Notes: generated by a model not told the origin, from the letters alone. Shown: positions 35,762-47,443, numbered from the stretch's first letter. The stretch: DNA of 64,000 nucleotides from Ensifer adhaerens (GCF_013283195.1 NZ_JABEKT010000003.1:188604-252603); one strand, 5' to 3'. Translations and numbers: made by a program.

Positions 35762-37435
35762 TCACGCCGCCATGCCCTGATGTGCTAACGCGCGAGCTAT
35801 TGTGACCTTAAGTTCTTCCTGAGTGAAGGGCTTGACCATGCGTAAAAGCAACTCGAGCCCATCGCACTCGGGCAGTTCCGAATATCCCGAAGCGAGGATG
35901 ACGGGCAGCCCCGGATACGACGAGAAAATGAGCCGGGCGAGCTCGGCGCCTGTCATACCGGGCATGGCCTGGTCGGTAATAACAAGGTCGAACACTTGCC
36001 CTGATTCGAGTATTTCTAAAGCGCTGGCGGCGGAAGGTGCCTCGACGGTCGAATGTCCAAGGTCTTCCAACATCGCTGATGTACCCATGCTCACGAGGAA
36101 ATCGTCATCAACTACAAGCACCTTCAGCGGATGCTCGACATCGGGAACGTCGGGCTCGATGGAATGGGGCATCGAGCTTTCCACCGCGGCCTCTGGCGCG
36201 ACAGGCAACCAGAGCGCGACTGTTGTACCTTCTCCCACGGCGCTGGATAAGCTCATGGTGCCGCCGGATTGCGCGGCAAGTCCATGGACCATGGACAATC
36301 CCAGCCCCGTTCCCTTGCCCTGCCCTTTTGTCGTGAAGAATGGCTCGGCCGCCCTAGCCGCCGTGGCCACATCCATCCCCTCACCGTTGTCCGAAACCGA
36401 TATCTGCACGTAGCGACCGGGCTTCAGGCTTCCGGGCAGTTCGCCCTCCGCCGCTTGCCCGGCCAGAACCAATGTGCCGCCTCCAACCATGGCATCGCGC
36501 GCATTCACAAAGAGGTTAAGCAGGGCAAGCTCGAGCTGATTGCGATCGACAAGCACTTTCGGCAGGGATGCCTGTATCTGCTTGCGGATATCGACGCCAG
36601 GACCAAGCGCCCTGCTCAGGAGTTGTTCAATGCTCTGATAGAGTTCCAGGAAGTCAACGGCCTGTGGCTTCAGCTCCTGACGTCGGGCAAAGGCAAGCAG
36701 CCTCTGCGTGAGCGCAGCACCCCTCTCCGCAGCCTGTATGGCATTTTCAACCAAACGCTCGCTCTTGCCGTCCTCCGGTAAGCGCTTTTTCAGAATGTTC
36801 AAACTACCGAGGATGGCCATCAGCAAATTGTTGAAATCGTGCGCCACGCCGCCCGTCAACTGGCCGATCGTGTCAAGCTTTTGCGCCTCGAACAACTGCG
36901 CGAGTGCTGTTTCGCGCTCGCGCGTCCTTTCCTCAATACGCTCCTCCAGCTCCTCGTTGAGCCTTCGGAGCTCAGCTGCAGAAGCCTCCAACTCCATCGT
37001 TCGTTCTCGCACGCGAATTTCCAGATCGGTGTTTAATCGCTCGAGTTCTCTGGCATTGCGATAGAGGTCCGCAAACACCTTGACCTTGGCACGCAAGACA
37101 TCAGGAACGATCGGAACTGATACATAGTCGACAGCCCCGGCCGCGTAGCCTCGCAATCGGTCTGGTTCGGCCATCATGACGGCTGATACAAAGATGATTG
37201 CGATGTTTTTGTACCGGGGATGCTCGCGGATCATGCTGACGAGTTCGAAGCCATCCTGTTCTGGCATGCACACATCGACCAGAATGACCGCAATCTCACT
37301 TCGAAGAAGATGCTCGAGAGCTTCACGAGCCGAATGCGCCTTGAGTAGCTTCTCCCCTAGCCCCCCGAGGATTACCTCGTAACTCAGCAATTTCGCCGGC
37401 TGGTCGTCGACCATAAGGATGTTGACAGGAAGCAT
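35762..37435 (-). CDS. Hybrid histidine kinase REC-HisKA-HATPase-REC
   Basis: A 557-residue soluble two-component protein. An N-terminal receiver (residues 4-125, phospho-acceptor Asp in VILVDVCMPEQDG, Lys replaced by VP in the YVSVPIVP region) precedes a coiled coil (RERTMELEASAAELRRLNEE). Then comes a HisKA with His in GGVAHDFNNLLMAILG near residue 210, an HATPase (NLFVNARDAM, DNGEGMD, GKGTGLGLSMV) and a C-terminal receiver (435-550, Asp in LVITDQAMPGMTG, Lys in MVKPFTQEEL). Only 10 bases separate it from the giant HAMP kinase upstream, so they form one operon and are probably partners in a phosphorelay. Confidence 0.93.
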   Translation of the reverse strand: MLPVNILMVDDQPAKLLSYEVILGGLGEKLLKAHSAREALEHLLRSEIAVILVDVCMPEQDGFELVSMIREHPRYKNIAIIFVSAVMMAEPDRLRGYAAGAVDYVSVPIVPDVLRAKVKVFADLYRNARELERLNTDLEIRVRERTMELEASAAELRRLNEELEERIEERTRERETALAQLFEAQKLDTIGQLTGGVAHDFNNLLMAILGSLNILKKRLPEDGKSERLVENAIQAAERGAALTQRLLAFARRQELKPQAVDFLELYQSIEQLLSRALGPGVDIRKQIQASLPKVLVDRNQLELALLNLFVNARDAMVGGGTLVLAGQAAEGELPGSLKPGRYVQISVSDNGEGMDVATAARAAEPFFTTKGQGKGTGLGLSMVHGLAAQSGGTMSLSSAVGEGTTVALWLPVAPEAAVESSMPHSIEPDVPDVEHPLKVLVVDDDFLVSMGTSAMLEDLGHSTVEAPSAASALEILESGQVFDLVITDQAMPGMTGAELARLIFSSYPGLPVILASGYSELPECDGLELLLRMVKPFTQEELKVTIARALAHQGMAA

Positions 37436-37445
37436 GGCCAGATCC

Positions 37446-40400
37446 TCAACGATGCAGCCACATGCGTAGGGCTGCGAGCAACTGTTCGGTATTGACCGGT
37501 TTCGCGAGGTAGTCTGACGCACCCGCTTCCAGGCACTTCTCACGGTCCCCCTTCATCGCCTTGGCCGTCAGCGCCAGGATCGGAAGGCGCCGGAACTTGG
37601 CGTCAGATCGGATGACCTGCATCGTTTCATAACCGTCCATTCCGGGCATCATAATGTCCATGAGGACGATTGCGACGGCAGGTTCATTTTGCAGGACTTC
37701 AATAGCTTCGCTGCCGGTCGTTGCCGTGAGCACCCGCATGCCCCGCCGCTCGAGCACGCTGCTGAGCGCGAAGATGTTGCGCGCGTCGTCATCGACGAGC
37801 AGAACGATTTCCCCGAACAAGTCCTCATCGGAGCTGTGCAACTCCTCAAGCATCTTCTGCTTGGCGGTCGGCATGTCCGCAACAACCCGGTGGAGGAAGA
37901 GGGCTGTCTCGTCCAGAAGCCGTTCCGGCGATTCTACACCCTTAACGACAACACTTCGCGCCATCGTATGGAGCTGTGCGTCTTCCTCGGGCGACAATTC
38001 CCGGCCCGTAAAGACGACGACGGGAACTTCAATGGCGCTGTCGTCGTCTCGAATCTTTTCCAGAACCTCAAAGCCGGACATATCGGGAAGTGTCAAATCG
38101 AGAACAACACAATCGGCGGGCTCGCTCTTGAGAGCAGCGAGCGCCTCCGCACCGGATGCCACGCTGGTTATGTCGATGTCGTGATCGCCAAGAAGTTCGG
38201 TCACCCCCATGCGTTCCGCTTCATTGTCCTCAACGAGAAGAAGGCGTTTACGACGGCGTTCAGCATAGGCCCTTAGCCGGGAAAACGCCTGTCCAACACA
38301 CTCTGTCGTCGCGGGTTTGGTGACAAAACCGTAAGCGCCCCGCGTGAGACCATGCTGGCGATCTTCGTCGAGGCTGATGATTTGCACAGGGATATGTCGT
38401 GTTTCGGCGTTTTGCTTCAAATGGCTAAGGACTGTCCATCCCAGCATGTCCGGCAAAAAAATGTCGAGCGTTATGGCTGTGGGCTTGAACTCATGAGCGA
38501 GTTTTAATGCCTCGCTGCCGCGAATGGCGACCAGAACCTTGAAATCGTTGTCTCGCGCCAAATCGGCGAGAACCCGAGCGTAGTGCACGTCGTCTTCGAC
38601 GATGAGGAGCACTGCGTCACCGGGCCGTACCTCGCCGCGATCGTCATCTATTTGTTCAGGCGCCCTGTCGGCGCGCCTTGCTGCAGTTGCCTGAGCCAAC
38701 TGCACGACATTGCTTGGAGAAGGAGCAGATTTCAGCGCGGCCGACGCACCGACATACGTCAAGGGAAGGAAGAGGGTAAAGGTGCTGCCGACCCCCGTCG
38801 TGCTGCGCAACTGGATTTCGCCACCAAGCAGGTTTGCAAGCTCTCGGCTAATCGCGAGGCCAAGCCCGGTACCGCCGTACTTGCGGCTGGTCGAAGCATC
38901 GGCCTGTTGAAAAGCCTCGAAGATGATGCGCTGCTTTTCCGGTAGAATGCCGATGCCGGTATCGGAGACTTCGAAGGCGATTACCGAGGGGGCATGCTGA
39001 AGAGAGGCATGATCTGGCGTCCAGCCTTCGGTGGGCGAGGTAACCTTTAGCGTTACGCCACCTTTCGCGGTAAACTTGAACGCGTTTGACAACAGGTTCT
39101 TGAGGATCTGCTGCACGCGCTTCGAGTCCGTGATGAAGCTTCTCGGCAAGACGTCGCCAATCTCTACAAGGTAGGACAGACCACGGGTCTCGGCTTCGTG
39201 CCGGAACGGCCGCGACAGCATATCCAACAGATTGGCGATGGAAATTTCCTCCGCATCGACCGAGACCGTTCCGGATTCGATCTTCGAGAGGTCGAGGATG
39301 TCGCTAATGAGGTTGAGTAGATCAGTACCCGCGCCGTGTATCGTTTTCGCGAACTCCACCTGTTTACCTGACAGGTTTCCATCGGGATTGTCGCCCAATT
39401 GTTGGCCCAAGATGAGGATGGAGTTGAGCGGCGTACGCAGCTCATGAGACATGTTGGCGAGGAACTCAGACTTGTATTTCGATGTTAGCGCAAGTTCGGT
39501 AGCCTTTTCTTCCAAGGCCCGACGTGCCTGTTCGATTTCCTGGTTCTTTCCCTCGACCTCGACGTTTCGCTCTTCAAGCTGTTGTGCCTTTTGTTCAAGC
39601 TGCTCGTTGGTCTGCTGCAGCTCTTTCTGTTGCATCTGAAGCTCGGTCGCCAGCTGCTGCGATTGCTTCAACAGACCGTCGGTCTGCATCGTCGCTTCGA
39701 TCGAGTTGAGCACGATACCGATAGACGTGGTCAACTGATCCAGGAAGGACAATTGCAGTTCTGTAAAGTCGCCGGCAGAAGCAAGCTCTATCACCGCTTT
39801 GACCTGGCCTTCGAAGTGAACCGGCAGAACGATAGCGCTTTGGGGAAGGACAGAGAAAACGCCCGAACTGATGGGAACAACGTTCTCCGGCAGATTGGTG
39901 ATCAGTATACGGCGGGCGTCAACCGCACATTGCCCAATCAGGCCTTGGCCAAGGTCAAGGCGGTCTGGATTTGTCGCCTCAAAACCGCCAGCATAGGACG
40001 CCAACAGCGAAAGCTTCGGCTCACGCTCGTCGCTGTCGACCTGATAGATTACGCCTTGATGCGCGCCGACAAGCGGTGCGAGTTCGGAAAGCAGCATTTT
40101 CCCGACTAAAGTCAGGTCACGCTGACCCTGCAGCATATTGGTGAACCGGGCGAGGTTCGTCTTCAACCAGTCCTGCTCGGTGTTGCGCTCGGTCGTCAGG
40201 CGCAGGTTGTCGATCATCGTGTTGATATTGTCCTTAAGCTCGGCGACCTCCCCGCGAGCCTCAACCTGAATGGATCGCGTCAAATCGCCTTTTGTGACCG
40301 CCGTCGCCACCTCGGCAATCGCTCTCACCTGCGTGGTCAGATTGGCGGCCAGCAAGTTGACGTTGCCGGTTAGGTCCTTCCAGGTGCCGGCGGCGCCTGG

Positions 40401-43400
40401 AACGTTGGCCTGCCCGCCGAGCCGGCCTTCCACGCCCACCTCGCGGGCGACGCTGGTAACCTGCTCCGCAAAAGTCGCCAGCGTATCGGTCATATTGTTG
40501 ATGGTTTCGGCAAGCGCGGCGACCTCTCCCTTGGATGCAACCGTGAGGTTCTTTTTCAGATCCCCGTTTGCAACGGCCGTTACGACCTTGACGATGCCTC
40601 GAACCTGTTCGGTGAGATTGGCAGCCATGACGTTCACGGTGTCTGTCAGGTCCTTCCAGGTTCCAGCCACACCCGGCACCTGCGCCTGGCCGCCGAGCTT
40701 GCCTTCCGTCCCCACTTCACGGGCAACGCGCGTCACTTCGCCGGCGAAGGCGTTAAGCTGGTCTACCATGGTGTTGATGGTGTTCTTGAGTTCGAGGATT
40801 TCCCCTTTGACGTCGACCGTGATTTTTCGCGACAGGTCGCCGCGCGCGACTGCCGTCGTGACTTCCGCTATGTTGCGAACCTGGGTGGTGAGATTGGCGG
40901 CAAGAAGATTGACGTTGTCGGTCAGGTCTTTCCAGGTTCCGGCAACACCCGGAACCACTGCCTGCCCGCCAAGGCGCCCGTCTGTGCCGACCTCTCTGGC
41001 CACGCGCGTCACCTCGCCAGCGAAGGATCGCAGCTGATCCACCATCGTGTTGAGCGTGTCCTTGAGGAGCAGAATTTCGCCGCGGACATCGACGGTGATC
41101 TTGCGCGAAAGGTCGCCATTGGCAATTGCTGTCGCAACCTCGGCAATGTTACGGACCTGCGCGGTCAGATTGCCTGCCATGGAATTAACGCTATCTGTCA
41201 GGTCCTTCCAGGTGCCGGCAACGCCCGAGACCTGTGCCTGACCACCAAGCTTTCCTTCCGTGCCGACCTCTCGAGCAACGCGCGTCACCTCGCCGGCAAA
41301 GGCATTGAGCTGATCGACCATCGTGTTGATGGTATTCTTGAGTTCAAGGATTTCGCCCTTCACGTCGACCGTGATCTTGCGCGATAGATCGCCGCGCGCC
41401 ACGGCCGTGGTGACTTCGGCAATGTTCCTGACCTGGCCCGTCAGGTTGGACGCCATGAAGTTGACGTTCTCGGTGAGATCCTTCCAGGTCCCGGCAACGC
41501 CGGGAACCTGCGCTTGCCCGCCGAGTTTACCTTCGGTTCCGACCTCACGGGCCACACGGGTGACTTCGGATGCGAACCTGTTCAACTGGTCCACCATCGT
41601 GTTGAGCGTTTCCTTCAGTTGAAGGATTTCGCCCTTCACGTCGACCGTGATCTTGCGCGAAAGGTCGCCGTTTGCGATGGCAGTCGAAACCTCGGCGATG
41701 TTGCGAACCTGCGCCGTCAGGTTTCCGGCCATCGAATTCACGCTATCGGTCAGGTCCTTCCATGTGCCTGCCACGCCGCGGACGTTTGCCTGGCCGCCGA
41801 GCCGCCCCTCCGTGCCGACCTCCCGTGCAACGCGCGTCACCTCCCCGGCAAACCCGTTTAACTGGTCGACCATGGTGTTGATGGTTTCCTTGAGCTCCAG
41901 GATTTCGCCGGACACTGAAACCGTGATCTTCTTCGACAAGTCGCCCTGCGCGACGGCCGTTGCGACCTCCGCGATGTTTCGAACCTGAGCGGTCAGGTTC
42001 GATGCCATGGAATTGACCGAGTCCGTCAGGTCCTTCCACGTCCCTGCGACACCTCGCACGTTCGCCTGTCCGCCAAGGCGGCCTTCCGTGCCGACTTCTC
42101 TGGCCACCCGCGTCACTTCAGAAGCAAAGGCGTTCAGGCGGTCCACCATCGTGTTGATGGTTTCCTTGAGCTCAAGGATCTCGCCCTTTACGTCGACGGT
42201 GATCTTCTTGGAAAGGTCGCCGTTAGCGATGGCCGTCGACACTTCCGCAATGTTGCGCACCTGCGCGGTCAGATTGCCCCCCATCGAGTTGACGTTTTCG
42301 GTCAGATCCTTCCACGTGCCAGCCACACCACGCACATCCGCCTGGCCTCCGAGCCGCCCCTCTGTTCCGACCTCACGCGCCACACGCGTTACTTCGGATG
42401 CAAACGCATTCAGCTGGTCGACCATCGTGTTGATGGTTTCCTTGAGCTCCAGGATTTCTCCCGAAACCGTGACCGTGATCTTCTTGGACAGGTCGCCGTT
42501 GGCGATGGCGGTGGACACTTCGGCGATGTTGCGCACCTGTGCTGTCAGATTGGAAGCCATGGAGTTGACGTTATCGGTGAGGTCCTTCCAGGTTCCGGCC
42601 ACGCCTGGCACCTGGGCCTGGCCTCCGAGACGGCCTTCGGTTCCGACTTCGCGAGCTACGCGCGTCACCTCCCCGGCAAACCCGTTCAGCTGATCGACCA
42701 TCGTGTTGATGGTTTCCTTGAGCTCCAGGATTTCTCCCGATACGTCAACTGTGATCTTGCGAGAAAGGTCGCCTCTGGCTACGGCTGTCGTCACCTGCGC
42801 AATGTTTCGAACCTGGGCTGTCAGGTTGCCGCACATGGCGTTGACAGAATCGGTCAGGTCCTTCCAGGTTCCGGCAACGCCAGGGACAAGCGCCTGTCCC
42901 CCGAGTTTTCCCTCCGTCCCGACTTCACGCGCAACGCGGGTGACCTCCGATGCGAAAGAACGAAGCTGGTCGACCATTGTGTTGATGGCCTCCTTCAGCT
43001 GGAGGATTTCGCCGCGGACATCGACAGTGATTTTTTTCGAAAGGTCGCCGTTAGCAACTGCGATCGTAACTTCCGCGAGGTTGCGAACCTGGGCCGTCAA
43101 ATTCGAAGCCATGGAATTGACGCTTTCGGTGAGGTCCTTCCACACGCCGGTGACCTCGGGAACCTGGGCCTGGCCGCCGAGCTTGCCATCGGTCCCAACT
43201 TCGCGGGCAACGCGGGTAACTTCCGAGGTAAATACGCTGAGCTGCTTGATCATTGTGTTGACGATGTCAGCCGAACGCAGAAACTCACCTTTCAAAGGCC
43301 GACCATCGACATCGACGGGCACGGTCTGAAGGAGATCGCCTTTTGCAATGGCGGTAATCGTGCGCGTGACCGCCGCTGTGGGCCAGACAAGGTCGTCGAT

Positions 43401-43697
43401 CAACGTGTTGAGCGAGCCTTCCATTTCCGACCAGGACCCATCGGAAAGGCCGAACCTGACACGCGTGCTTGTGCGGCCGTCGCGGCCGACGACCTGGCCC
43501 ACGTGCTTGAGTTGCTGAGCCATCTTCTGATTGGCAGCGACAATATCGTTGAAGGTATCGGCGATCTTTCCGTTGACGCCATCCAGATCGGATCGCATCC
43601 TCACTGAGAAATCTCCGTGCTTCATGGCGAGCAATGCTGAAAGCAGATCAGGAGCATTGCTTTGCGCCGACGTTTCCACGTCGAGAGAACCGTGCAT
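37446..43697 (-). CDS. Giant HAMP-repeat hybrid histidine kinase (11 HAMP units, GAF, HisKA, HATPase, 3 REC)
   Basis: A 2083-residue cytoplasmic kinase. After an N-terminal HAMP-like part (residues 1-155), eleven tandem units of 92 residues follow (to about 1170), each with [52 protein letters not shown] and NTMVDQL. Then a GAF domain (about 1195-1335), a Gln/Glu-rich coiled coil, HisKA with [15 protein letters not shown] near 1420, HATPase ([23 protein letters not shown]), and three receivers with Asp in [18 protein letters not shown] and [10 protein letters not shown]. No membrane helix is present. The layout recalls fungal group III (Nik1/Os-1) osmosensing kinases. Confidence 0.95.
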   Translation of the reverse strand: MHGSLDVETSAQSNAPDLLSALLAMKHGDFSVRMRSDLDGVNGKIADTFNDIVAANQKMAQQLKHVGQVVGRDGRTSTRVRFGLSDGSWSEMEGSLNTLIDDLVWPTAAVTRTITAIAKGDLLQTVPVDVDGRPLKGEFLRSADIVNTMIKQLSVFTSEVTRVAREVGTDGKLGGQAQVPEVTGVWKDLTESVNSMASNLTAQVRNLAEVTIAVANGDLSKKITVDVRGEILQLKEAINTMVDQLRSFASEVTRVAREVGTEGKLGGQALVPGVAGTWKDLTDSVNAMCGNLTAQVRNIAQVTTAVARGDLSRKITVDVSGEILELKETINTMVDQLNGFAGEVTRVAREVGTEGRLGGQAQVPGVAGTWKDLTDNVNSMASNLTAQVRNIAEVSTAIANGDLSKKITVTVSGEILELKETINTMVDQLNAFASEVTRVAREVGTEGRLGGQADVRGVAGTWKDLTENVNSMGGNLTAQVRNIAEVSTAIANGDLSKKITVDVKGEILELKETINTMVDRLNAFASEVTRVAREVGTEGRLGGQANVRGVAGTWKDLTDSVNSMASNLTAQVRNIAEVATAVAQGDLSKKITVSVSGEILELKETINTMVDQLNGFAGEVTRVAREVGTEGRLGGQANVRGVAGTWKDLTDSVNSMAGNLTAQVRNIAEVSTAIANGDLSRKITVDVKGEILQLKETLNTMVDQLNRFASEVTRVAREVGTEGKLGGQAQVPGVAGTWKDLTENVNFMASNLTGQVRNIAEVTTAVARGDLSRKITVDVKGEILELKNTINTMVDQLNAFAGEVTRVAREVGTEGKLGGQAQVSGVAGTWKDLTDSVNSMAGNLTAQVRNIAEVATAIANGDLSRKITVDVRGEILLLKDTLNTMVDQLRSFAGEVTRVAREVGTDGRLGGQAVVPGVAGTWKDLTDNVNLLAANLTTQVRNIAEVTTAVARGDLSRKITVDVKGEILELKNTINTMVDQLNAFAGEVTRVAREVGTEGKLGGQAQVPGVAGTWKDLTDTVNVMAANLTEQVRGIVKVVTAVANGDLKKNLTVASKGEVAALAETINNMTDTLATFAEQVTSVAREVGVEGRLGGQANVPGAAGTWKDLTGNVNLLAANLTTQVRAIAEVATAVTKGDLTRSIQVEARGEVAELKDNINTMIDNLRLTTERNTEQDWLKTNLARFTNMLQGQRDLTLVGKMLLSELAPLVGAHQGVIYQVDSDEREPKLSLLASYAGGFEATNPDRLDLGQGLIGQCAVDARRILITNLPENVVPISSGVFSVLPQSAIVLPVHFEGQVKAVIELASAGDFTELQLSFLDQLTTSIGIVLNSIEATMQTDGLLKQSQQLATELQMQQKELQQTNEQLEQKAQQLEERNVEVEGKNQEIEQARRALEEKATELALTSKYKSEFLANMSHELRTPLNSILILGQQLGDNPDGNLSGKQVEFAKTIHGAGTDLLNLISDILDLSKIESGTVSVDAEEISIANLLDMLSRPFRHEAETRGLSYLVEIGDVLPRSFITDSKRVQQILKNLLSNAFKFTAKGGVTLKVTSPTEGWTPDHASLQHAPSVIAFEVSDTGIGILPEKQRIIFEAFQQADASTSRKYGGTGLGLAISRELANLLGGEIQLRSTTGVGSTFTLFLPLTYVGASAALKSAPSPSNVVQLAQATAARRADRAPEQIDDDRGEVRPGDAVLLIVEDDVHYARVLADLARDNDFKVLVAIRGSEALKLAHEFKPTAITLDIFLPDMLGWTVLSHLKQNAETRHIPVQIISLDEDRQHGLTRGAYGFVTKPATTECVGQAFSRLRAYAERRRKRLLLVEDNEAERMGVTELLGDHDIDITSVASGAEALAALKSEPADCVVLDLTLPDMSGFEVLEKIRDDDSAIEVPVVVFTGRELSPEEDAQLHTMARSVVVKGVESPERLLDETALFLHRVVADMPTAKQKMLEELHSSDEDLFGEIVLLVDDDARNIFALSSVLERRGMRVLTATTGSEAIEVLQNEPAVAIVLMDIMMPGMDGYETMQVIRSDAKFRRLPILALTAKAMKGDREKCLEAGASDYLAKPVNTEQLLAALRMWLHR
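40200..43225 (-). repeat. Eleven tandem 276-bp coding repeats (HAMP units)
   Basis: The repeated 92-codon unit is conserved at the DNA level enough for long stretches to be near identical among neighbours, for example around the segments encoding NTMVDQLN and [10 protein letters not shown]. The outer units (first and last two) are most diverged and the central ones most alike, a pattern expected from unequal crossing-over or gene conversion. This array also produces long meaningless frames on the plus strand. Confidence 0.9.
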
Positions 43698-44360
43698 TTC
43701 AGTGTGGTCACGCCGAGTACTGCCGCTTTGCCTACCCACTTGAGCGTTCTCCGTTGAATGCGTGGATATCTAGGGCTGGCGTTGCGGATTGCCATGGTGG
43801 ACAACGCGTCGTTATCTGCAACGCACTCGGCCGGCCGTGCCACAAGGTGTGCATATACGCCGATGCGGTAAAGACCCGCTTGGGCATCATCAAGTTGGAG
43901 CGCAGTAGCCACTTCGCGAAGGGCAAATCCTCCACAATAGGAGGCGGGAAATGGCAGCTGACGTGCTCGCTCTTTCGTGTGTCCGTTGGCTCTGTCCGGT
44001 TTGCGATCGGCCTTGCCCTGATGTGACCACGCGGTCCGCGTCGCCTTCGGCCGTTTCGATGACGGCGCGACAGGTGACCTCCTCTCCCGCCATTTCACCG
44101 AGCGGACGGCCCACTGCCCGCGCAAGCGGCTCCTAGACGGGATCGCGGATATCATCAGCACAGCGGTTCGCGAGTATTGGCTGGCGCTCAAGGTGCGTCC
44201 GCTCGCCGCGAAGTTGCCGAGATCCGCGCCCGCTGTGGCGGAGCCGGTGCTGCGCCTCACGCCGCGACCGGGGTTCCAGCCATGACAACGGCGTCAGATG
44301 CGGGGCTAGGTGCTGAGATCCGTCTTCAATAGGGCGGACTCTCATCCATTCTGGAGAAAA
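43698..44360. other. Gene-free stretch left of the IS66 element
   Basis: No convincing gene. Plus strand 44060-44283 reads an open frame with DLLSRHFTERTAHCPRKR and LDGIADIISTAVREYW, which could be the end of a decayed gene; I cannot name it. The right edge carries TTCTCAGG (44361-44368), the left copy of the IS66 target duplication. Confidence 0.4.
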
Positions 44361-44396
44361 TTCTCAGGGTAAGCGCTGTTGTCACCGCACGTTGTG

Positions 44397-45041
44397 ATGT
44401 ATTCTATTGCTGAACTCGGCCGCTTCATTGACGCCGTTTGGGAAGCAGTCCAAGTATGCACGATGTTCGAAATTGATCCCTCTGCCAAAACCGATTTGAA
44501 GCCTGGAACTCTCTATGCAATTGCTGGGGAAGAGGGATGGATTTATTATGGCCGAGTGGCTGCGGATAAGGTGATCGAGTTTTTCCATCGGCGCGACCGC
44601 GAGGTTGCGGCTGTTGATGATGTGGTTGCCGAGCCTGTTATGACGGCAGTGGCCGTAGTCCATCCGTCGATAGGGCGGGCCCTTCGCGGGGGCCTATGGA
44701 AAAAACTTGGGCGAGCGCCCCTTGCCACGTCGATCAATCCCCGGATGGCCGTTCAGTGGCCAGTTGGCACGCTCAAAGTTTCCGTCTGGCGAGGTGATAC
44801 ACCTAGCCACGAAACTATGGTGCATGACCCGGCGATCCAAAACTTGGAAATCATCGCTGGCTGGGACGCAGAGCATCACATTCCGAAACGGTTGACAGCA
44901 GACTTCGGGGTTGAGCCTGCAGAATGGCATATTGGAGGGCCGATCTGGAGGGAGCGGAGAATCAAGGAAGAAATGGCCAGACGATTTCCCGAACAGCCTT
45001 GGCACAGATTGCCCCTGGACTGGGTTTCCACAAACGATTGA
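44397..45041 (+). CDS. Unknown passenger protein inside the IS66 element
   Basis: A 214-residue protein lying between the left terminal repeat and the 3' end of tnpC, convergent with it. It begins MYSIAELGRFIDAVWEAVQ and has a beta-rich core with LKPGTLYAIAGEEGWIYYGRV and KVIEFFHRR, which weakly recalls the Imm26-type polymorphic-toxin immunity fold; the second half has WPVGTLKVSVWRGD and HIPKRLTADF. No transposase motif, signal peptide or membrane segment is seen. The start is 28 bases from the IS end, so expression may depend on a promoter in the terminal repeat or outside. Not a normal IS66 gene. Confidence 0.75.
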   Translation: MYSIAELGRFIDAVWEAVQVCTMFEIDPSAKTDLKPGTLYAIAGEEGWIYYGRVAADKVIEFFHRRDREVAAVDDVVAEPVMTAVAVVHPSIGRALRGGLWKKLGRAPLATSINPRMAVQWPVGTLKVSVWRGDTPSHETMVHDPAIQNLEIIAGWDAEHHIPKRLTADFGVEPAEWHIGGPIWRERRIKEEMARRFPEQPWHRLPLDWVSTND

Positions 45042-45105
45042 GAGAAGGCTTGCGGTCCTTCGAGTTATTCTACGTGGAATAAAATCTGCCTAATCGGGCC
45101 GCTGG

Positions 45106-46638
45106 TCACTGGTTGATATTCCACGGTAGTAGCTCGCCGATCCTGTTCTGCTTGTGCCCGTTGATGATGGCGGTGAGCGTGGCTGTCAGGTAAGCGAACG
45201 GATCAACGGAGTTGAGCTTGCAGGTCTCGATCAACGAAGCGATGGTCGCCCAATTCTCGGCTCCCGCGTCATGTCCAGCGAAGAAAGCATTCTTGCGATT
45301 GAGGGCAATCGGCCGGATGGTCCGCTCGACAGCGTTGTTGTCGATCTCGACGCGTCCGTCATCCAGGAAGCGGCAGAGGCCCTCCCAGTATTTTGCGATG
45401 TAGGCGAGCGCTTCGCCGAGCGGCGACTTGCCAGCGACGCGGGCACGATGCTGCGTGAGCCAAGTTCCCATGTCCGCAATCAATGGCTCTGATCGTTCCT
45501 GCCGCCCAGCCAAGCGAGCGTCGGCCGGAAATCCGCGTAGCCCCGCTTCGATCCGATAAAGTTCGCCGATCCGCCTTAGGCCTTCCTCGGCAATCGGTGC
45601 TGAGCCGTTGCGCGTGATCTCGACCAGCTTGCGACGGGCATGGGCCCAACAATAGGCAAGCTGAATGTCCGATCCAACGCGATCCGATGCGATCAGCCGG
45701 TTGTATCCGGCATATCCGTCCACCTGAAGGATGCCCGTGAAGCCCTGCACTATCCGTTCGGCATGTAACCCGCCGCGACCGGGGGCATCGGTGAAGGCGA
45801 CCCCAGGCGGGGCTCCACCGCCCCACGGTCGGTCATCACGGGCCAGCGCCCAGAAGTATCCGGTCTTGGTCTTGCGGGAGCCAGGATCGAGGACTGGCGC
45901 ACGGGTCTCGTCCATGAACAGCTTTGTGGACCGCTTCAGGTCTGCGTTCAGAGCGTCGAAGACCGGGCGCAGTTCAAACGCTGCCAGACCGACCCAGTCG
46001 GCGAGAGTGGATCGGTCGAGATCGATGCCCTGTCGGCTTATGATCTGGGCTTGGCGATAGAGAGGCAGATGATCTGCATATTTGGATACCAGCACATGCG
46101 CGATGGTGGCCTCGGTCGGCAATCCAGCTTTGATCAGTCGGGCAGGTGCTGGTGCCTGTGATACGCCGTCGGTGCGGGCGCGGCAGGCATATTTGGGACG
46201 ACGCGTGACAATGACACGGAACTGCGCCGGGATGACATCCAGCCGCTCGGATACGTCCTCGCCGATGCAATGTAGGCCACCGCCACAGTTGCAGATCAGG
46301 CTTTCCGGCTCGATGGTCTCCTCGACACGAGGAAGGTGGGCGGGAAGAGAGCCGCGATTGACGGCGCGTGGTCTGTGCTGCGGCTTACCCGGAGCGCTGT
46401 CGGCCTCGTCCTCCGCATGGACGGCGGCGATGGCCGTTTCCAGGTCCTCCAGCGCGAGATCGAATTGCTCGGGATCGGCTTTCTCGGATTTGCGGCCAAA
46501 GGCTGCCTGCTTGAAAGCAGCGACAAGCTTCTCCAGCCGTTCGATACGATCATCCTTGCGGACTTCGCGCGCCTGCGCCGCGACCAGCATCGCCTTTAGG
46601 GCAGCAATATCGTCAGGCAGATCGACGGCGTCCAACAT
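45106..46638 (-). CDS. tnpC: IS66 transposase TnpC
   Basis: A 510-residue IS66 transposase. It begins with a Leu-rich coiled coil, has a zinc-finger-like segment (LICNCGGGLHCIGEDVSERL, then PKYACR), the HTH_29-like and DDE catalytic parts (LFMDETRAPVLDPG, LQVDGYAGYNRL, and VEIDNNAVERTIRPIALNRK near the C-terminus) and the usual SLIETCKLN..DP..YL end. All acidic catalytic positions look present. It is the last gene of the three-gene transposition operon and appears intact. Confidence 0.95.
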   Translation of the reverse strand: MLDAVDLPDDIAALKAMLVAAQAREVRKDDRIERLEKLVAAFKQAAFGRKSEKADPEQFDLALEDLETAIAAVHAEDEADSAPGKPQHRPRAVNRGSLPAHLPRVEETIEPESLICNCGGGLHCIGEDVSERLDVIPAQFRVIVTRRPKYACRARTDGVSQAPAPARLIKAGLPTEATIAHVLVSKYADHLPLYRQAQIISRQGIDLDRSTLADWVGLAAFELRPVFDALNADLKRSTKLFMDETRAPVLDPGSRKTKTGYFWALARDDRPWGGGAPPGVAFTDAPGRGGLHAERIVQGFTGILQVDGYAGYNRLIASDRVGSDIQLAYCWAHARRKLVEITRNGSAPIAEEGLRRIGELYRIEAGLRGFPADARLAGRQERSEPLIADMGTWLTQHRARVAGKSPLGEALAYIAKYWEGLCRFLDDGRVEIDNNAVERTIRPIALNRKNAFFAGHDAGAENWATIASLIETCKLNSVDPFAYLTATLTAIINGHKQNRIGELLPWNINQ

Positions 46639-46706
46639 GGTGGAAGTTTATCAAGTTCTGCTTCGTGTCGCCGTCGGATTTTGCCAGCCGAGTCATCGTG
46701 TCGCAC

Positions 46707-47060
46707 CTATTCGATGGCACCTGGAGCCTTCGCCTCTACTGAGCTGACACGACGCCAGTCGAGCCCTGCAAACAGCGCCTCGGACTGGGCATGTCCCAAG
46801 CTCATCAGGCCGTCCCGGATGTCTGGCCAGGTGAACGTGTGCTCCTCCAGCCGCTTGTAGGCCATCACCAGACCGCTCCCGTCCCAGTAAATCAGCTTCA
46901 AGCGATCCGCCTTGCGTGACCGGAATACGAAGACTGTCCCTGTGAACGGGTCCTTGTGCAGCTCGTTCTTTATCAGCGCTGCCAATCCATCGTGGCCTTT
47001 GCGAAAGTCGACTGGTCTGGTCGCCACCATGATTCGAACCCGGTTCGATGGAAAGATCAT
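46707..47060 (-). CDS. tnpB: IS66 accessory protein TnpB
   Basis: A 117-residue TnpB (IS66 Orf2) with the family motifs VATRPVDFRKGHDGLAALI, TGTVFVFRSRKADRLKLIYW and DGSGLVMAYKRLE. Its start ATG overlaps the tnpA stop (ATGA), pointing to translational coupling. TnpB is required for IS66 transposition in the elements studied; its activity is unknown. Confidence 0.95.
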   Translation of the reverse strand: MIFPSNRVRIMVATRPVDFRKGHDGLAALIKNELHKDPFTGTVFVFRSRKADRLKLIYWDGSGLVMAYKRLEEHTFTWPDIRDGLMSLGHAQSEALFAGLDWRRVSSVEAKAPGAIE

Positions 47061-47443
47061 GCCGGGCTCGCGCAAGCACGGGCGACGGCGGCGATCCGGT
47101 CCGCAGACGCGCCTTCTTCCAGGCGGATGGTGACGGCCCCGACGATGATCTCGGGACGGCTGGCTTTCTTGACCGGTGGCTCTGAAACAGGTGGGGCGAC
47201 AATCACCGCTGCTAACTCCACCGCATCTTCGGGTGCAGGCAGAACCAGCTTACCCTGCCGCGCCATCGTTCTCCAGGTCGACAAGTGGTTCGGCTTCAAG
47301 CCGTGACGCTCTGCGACCTCATTGACCATTGCGCCTGGCCGAAGGCTCTCCGACACGATCTGCGCCTTAACGTCGTCCGGCCAATGCCGGTGCACCTCAC
47401 GTCCAGACTTGCTGGTCGTGAGAAGCTCCAATGTAGTGTCCAT
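47057..47443 (-). CDS. tnpA: IS66 accessory protein TnpA
   Basis: A 128-residue TnpA (IS66 Orf1), a helix-turn-helix protein: HWPDDVKAQIVSESLRPGA, VNEVAERHGLKPNHLSTWR, then a Pro-rich linker and IIVGAVTIRLEEGASADRIA. ATG 47443 has GGAGTTTC upstream. It is the first gene of the operon, 83 bases from the right end of the element. Confidence 0.93.
   Translation of the reverse strand: MDTTLELLTTSKSGREVHRHWPDDVKAQIVSESLRPGAMVNEVAERHGLKPNHLSTWRTMARQGKLVLPAPEDAVELAAVIVAPPVSEPPVKKASRPEIIVGAVTIRLEEGASADRIAAVARACASPA

Noticed and set aside
40270-43329. Long open frames on the plus strand across the HAMP repeats (for example 40270-41037, 42007-42693, 42703-43329)
   Set aside because: They are antisense to the eleven repeated HAMP units; the repeat period of 276 bases is a multiple of three, so one antisense frame stays open by construction. 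Their amino acid composition is not protein-like.
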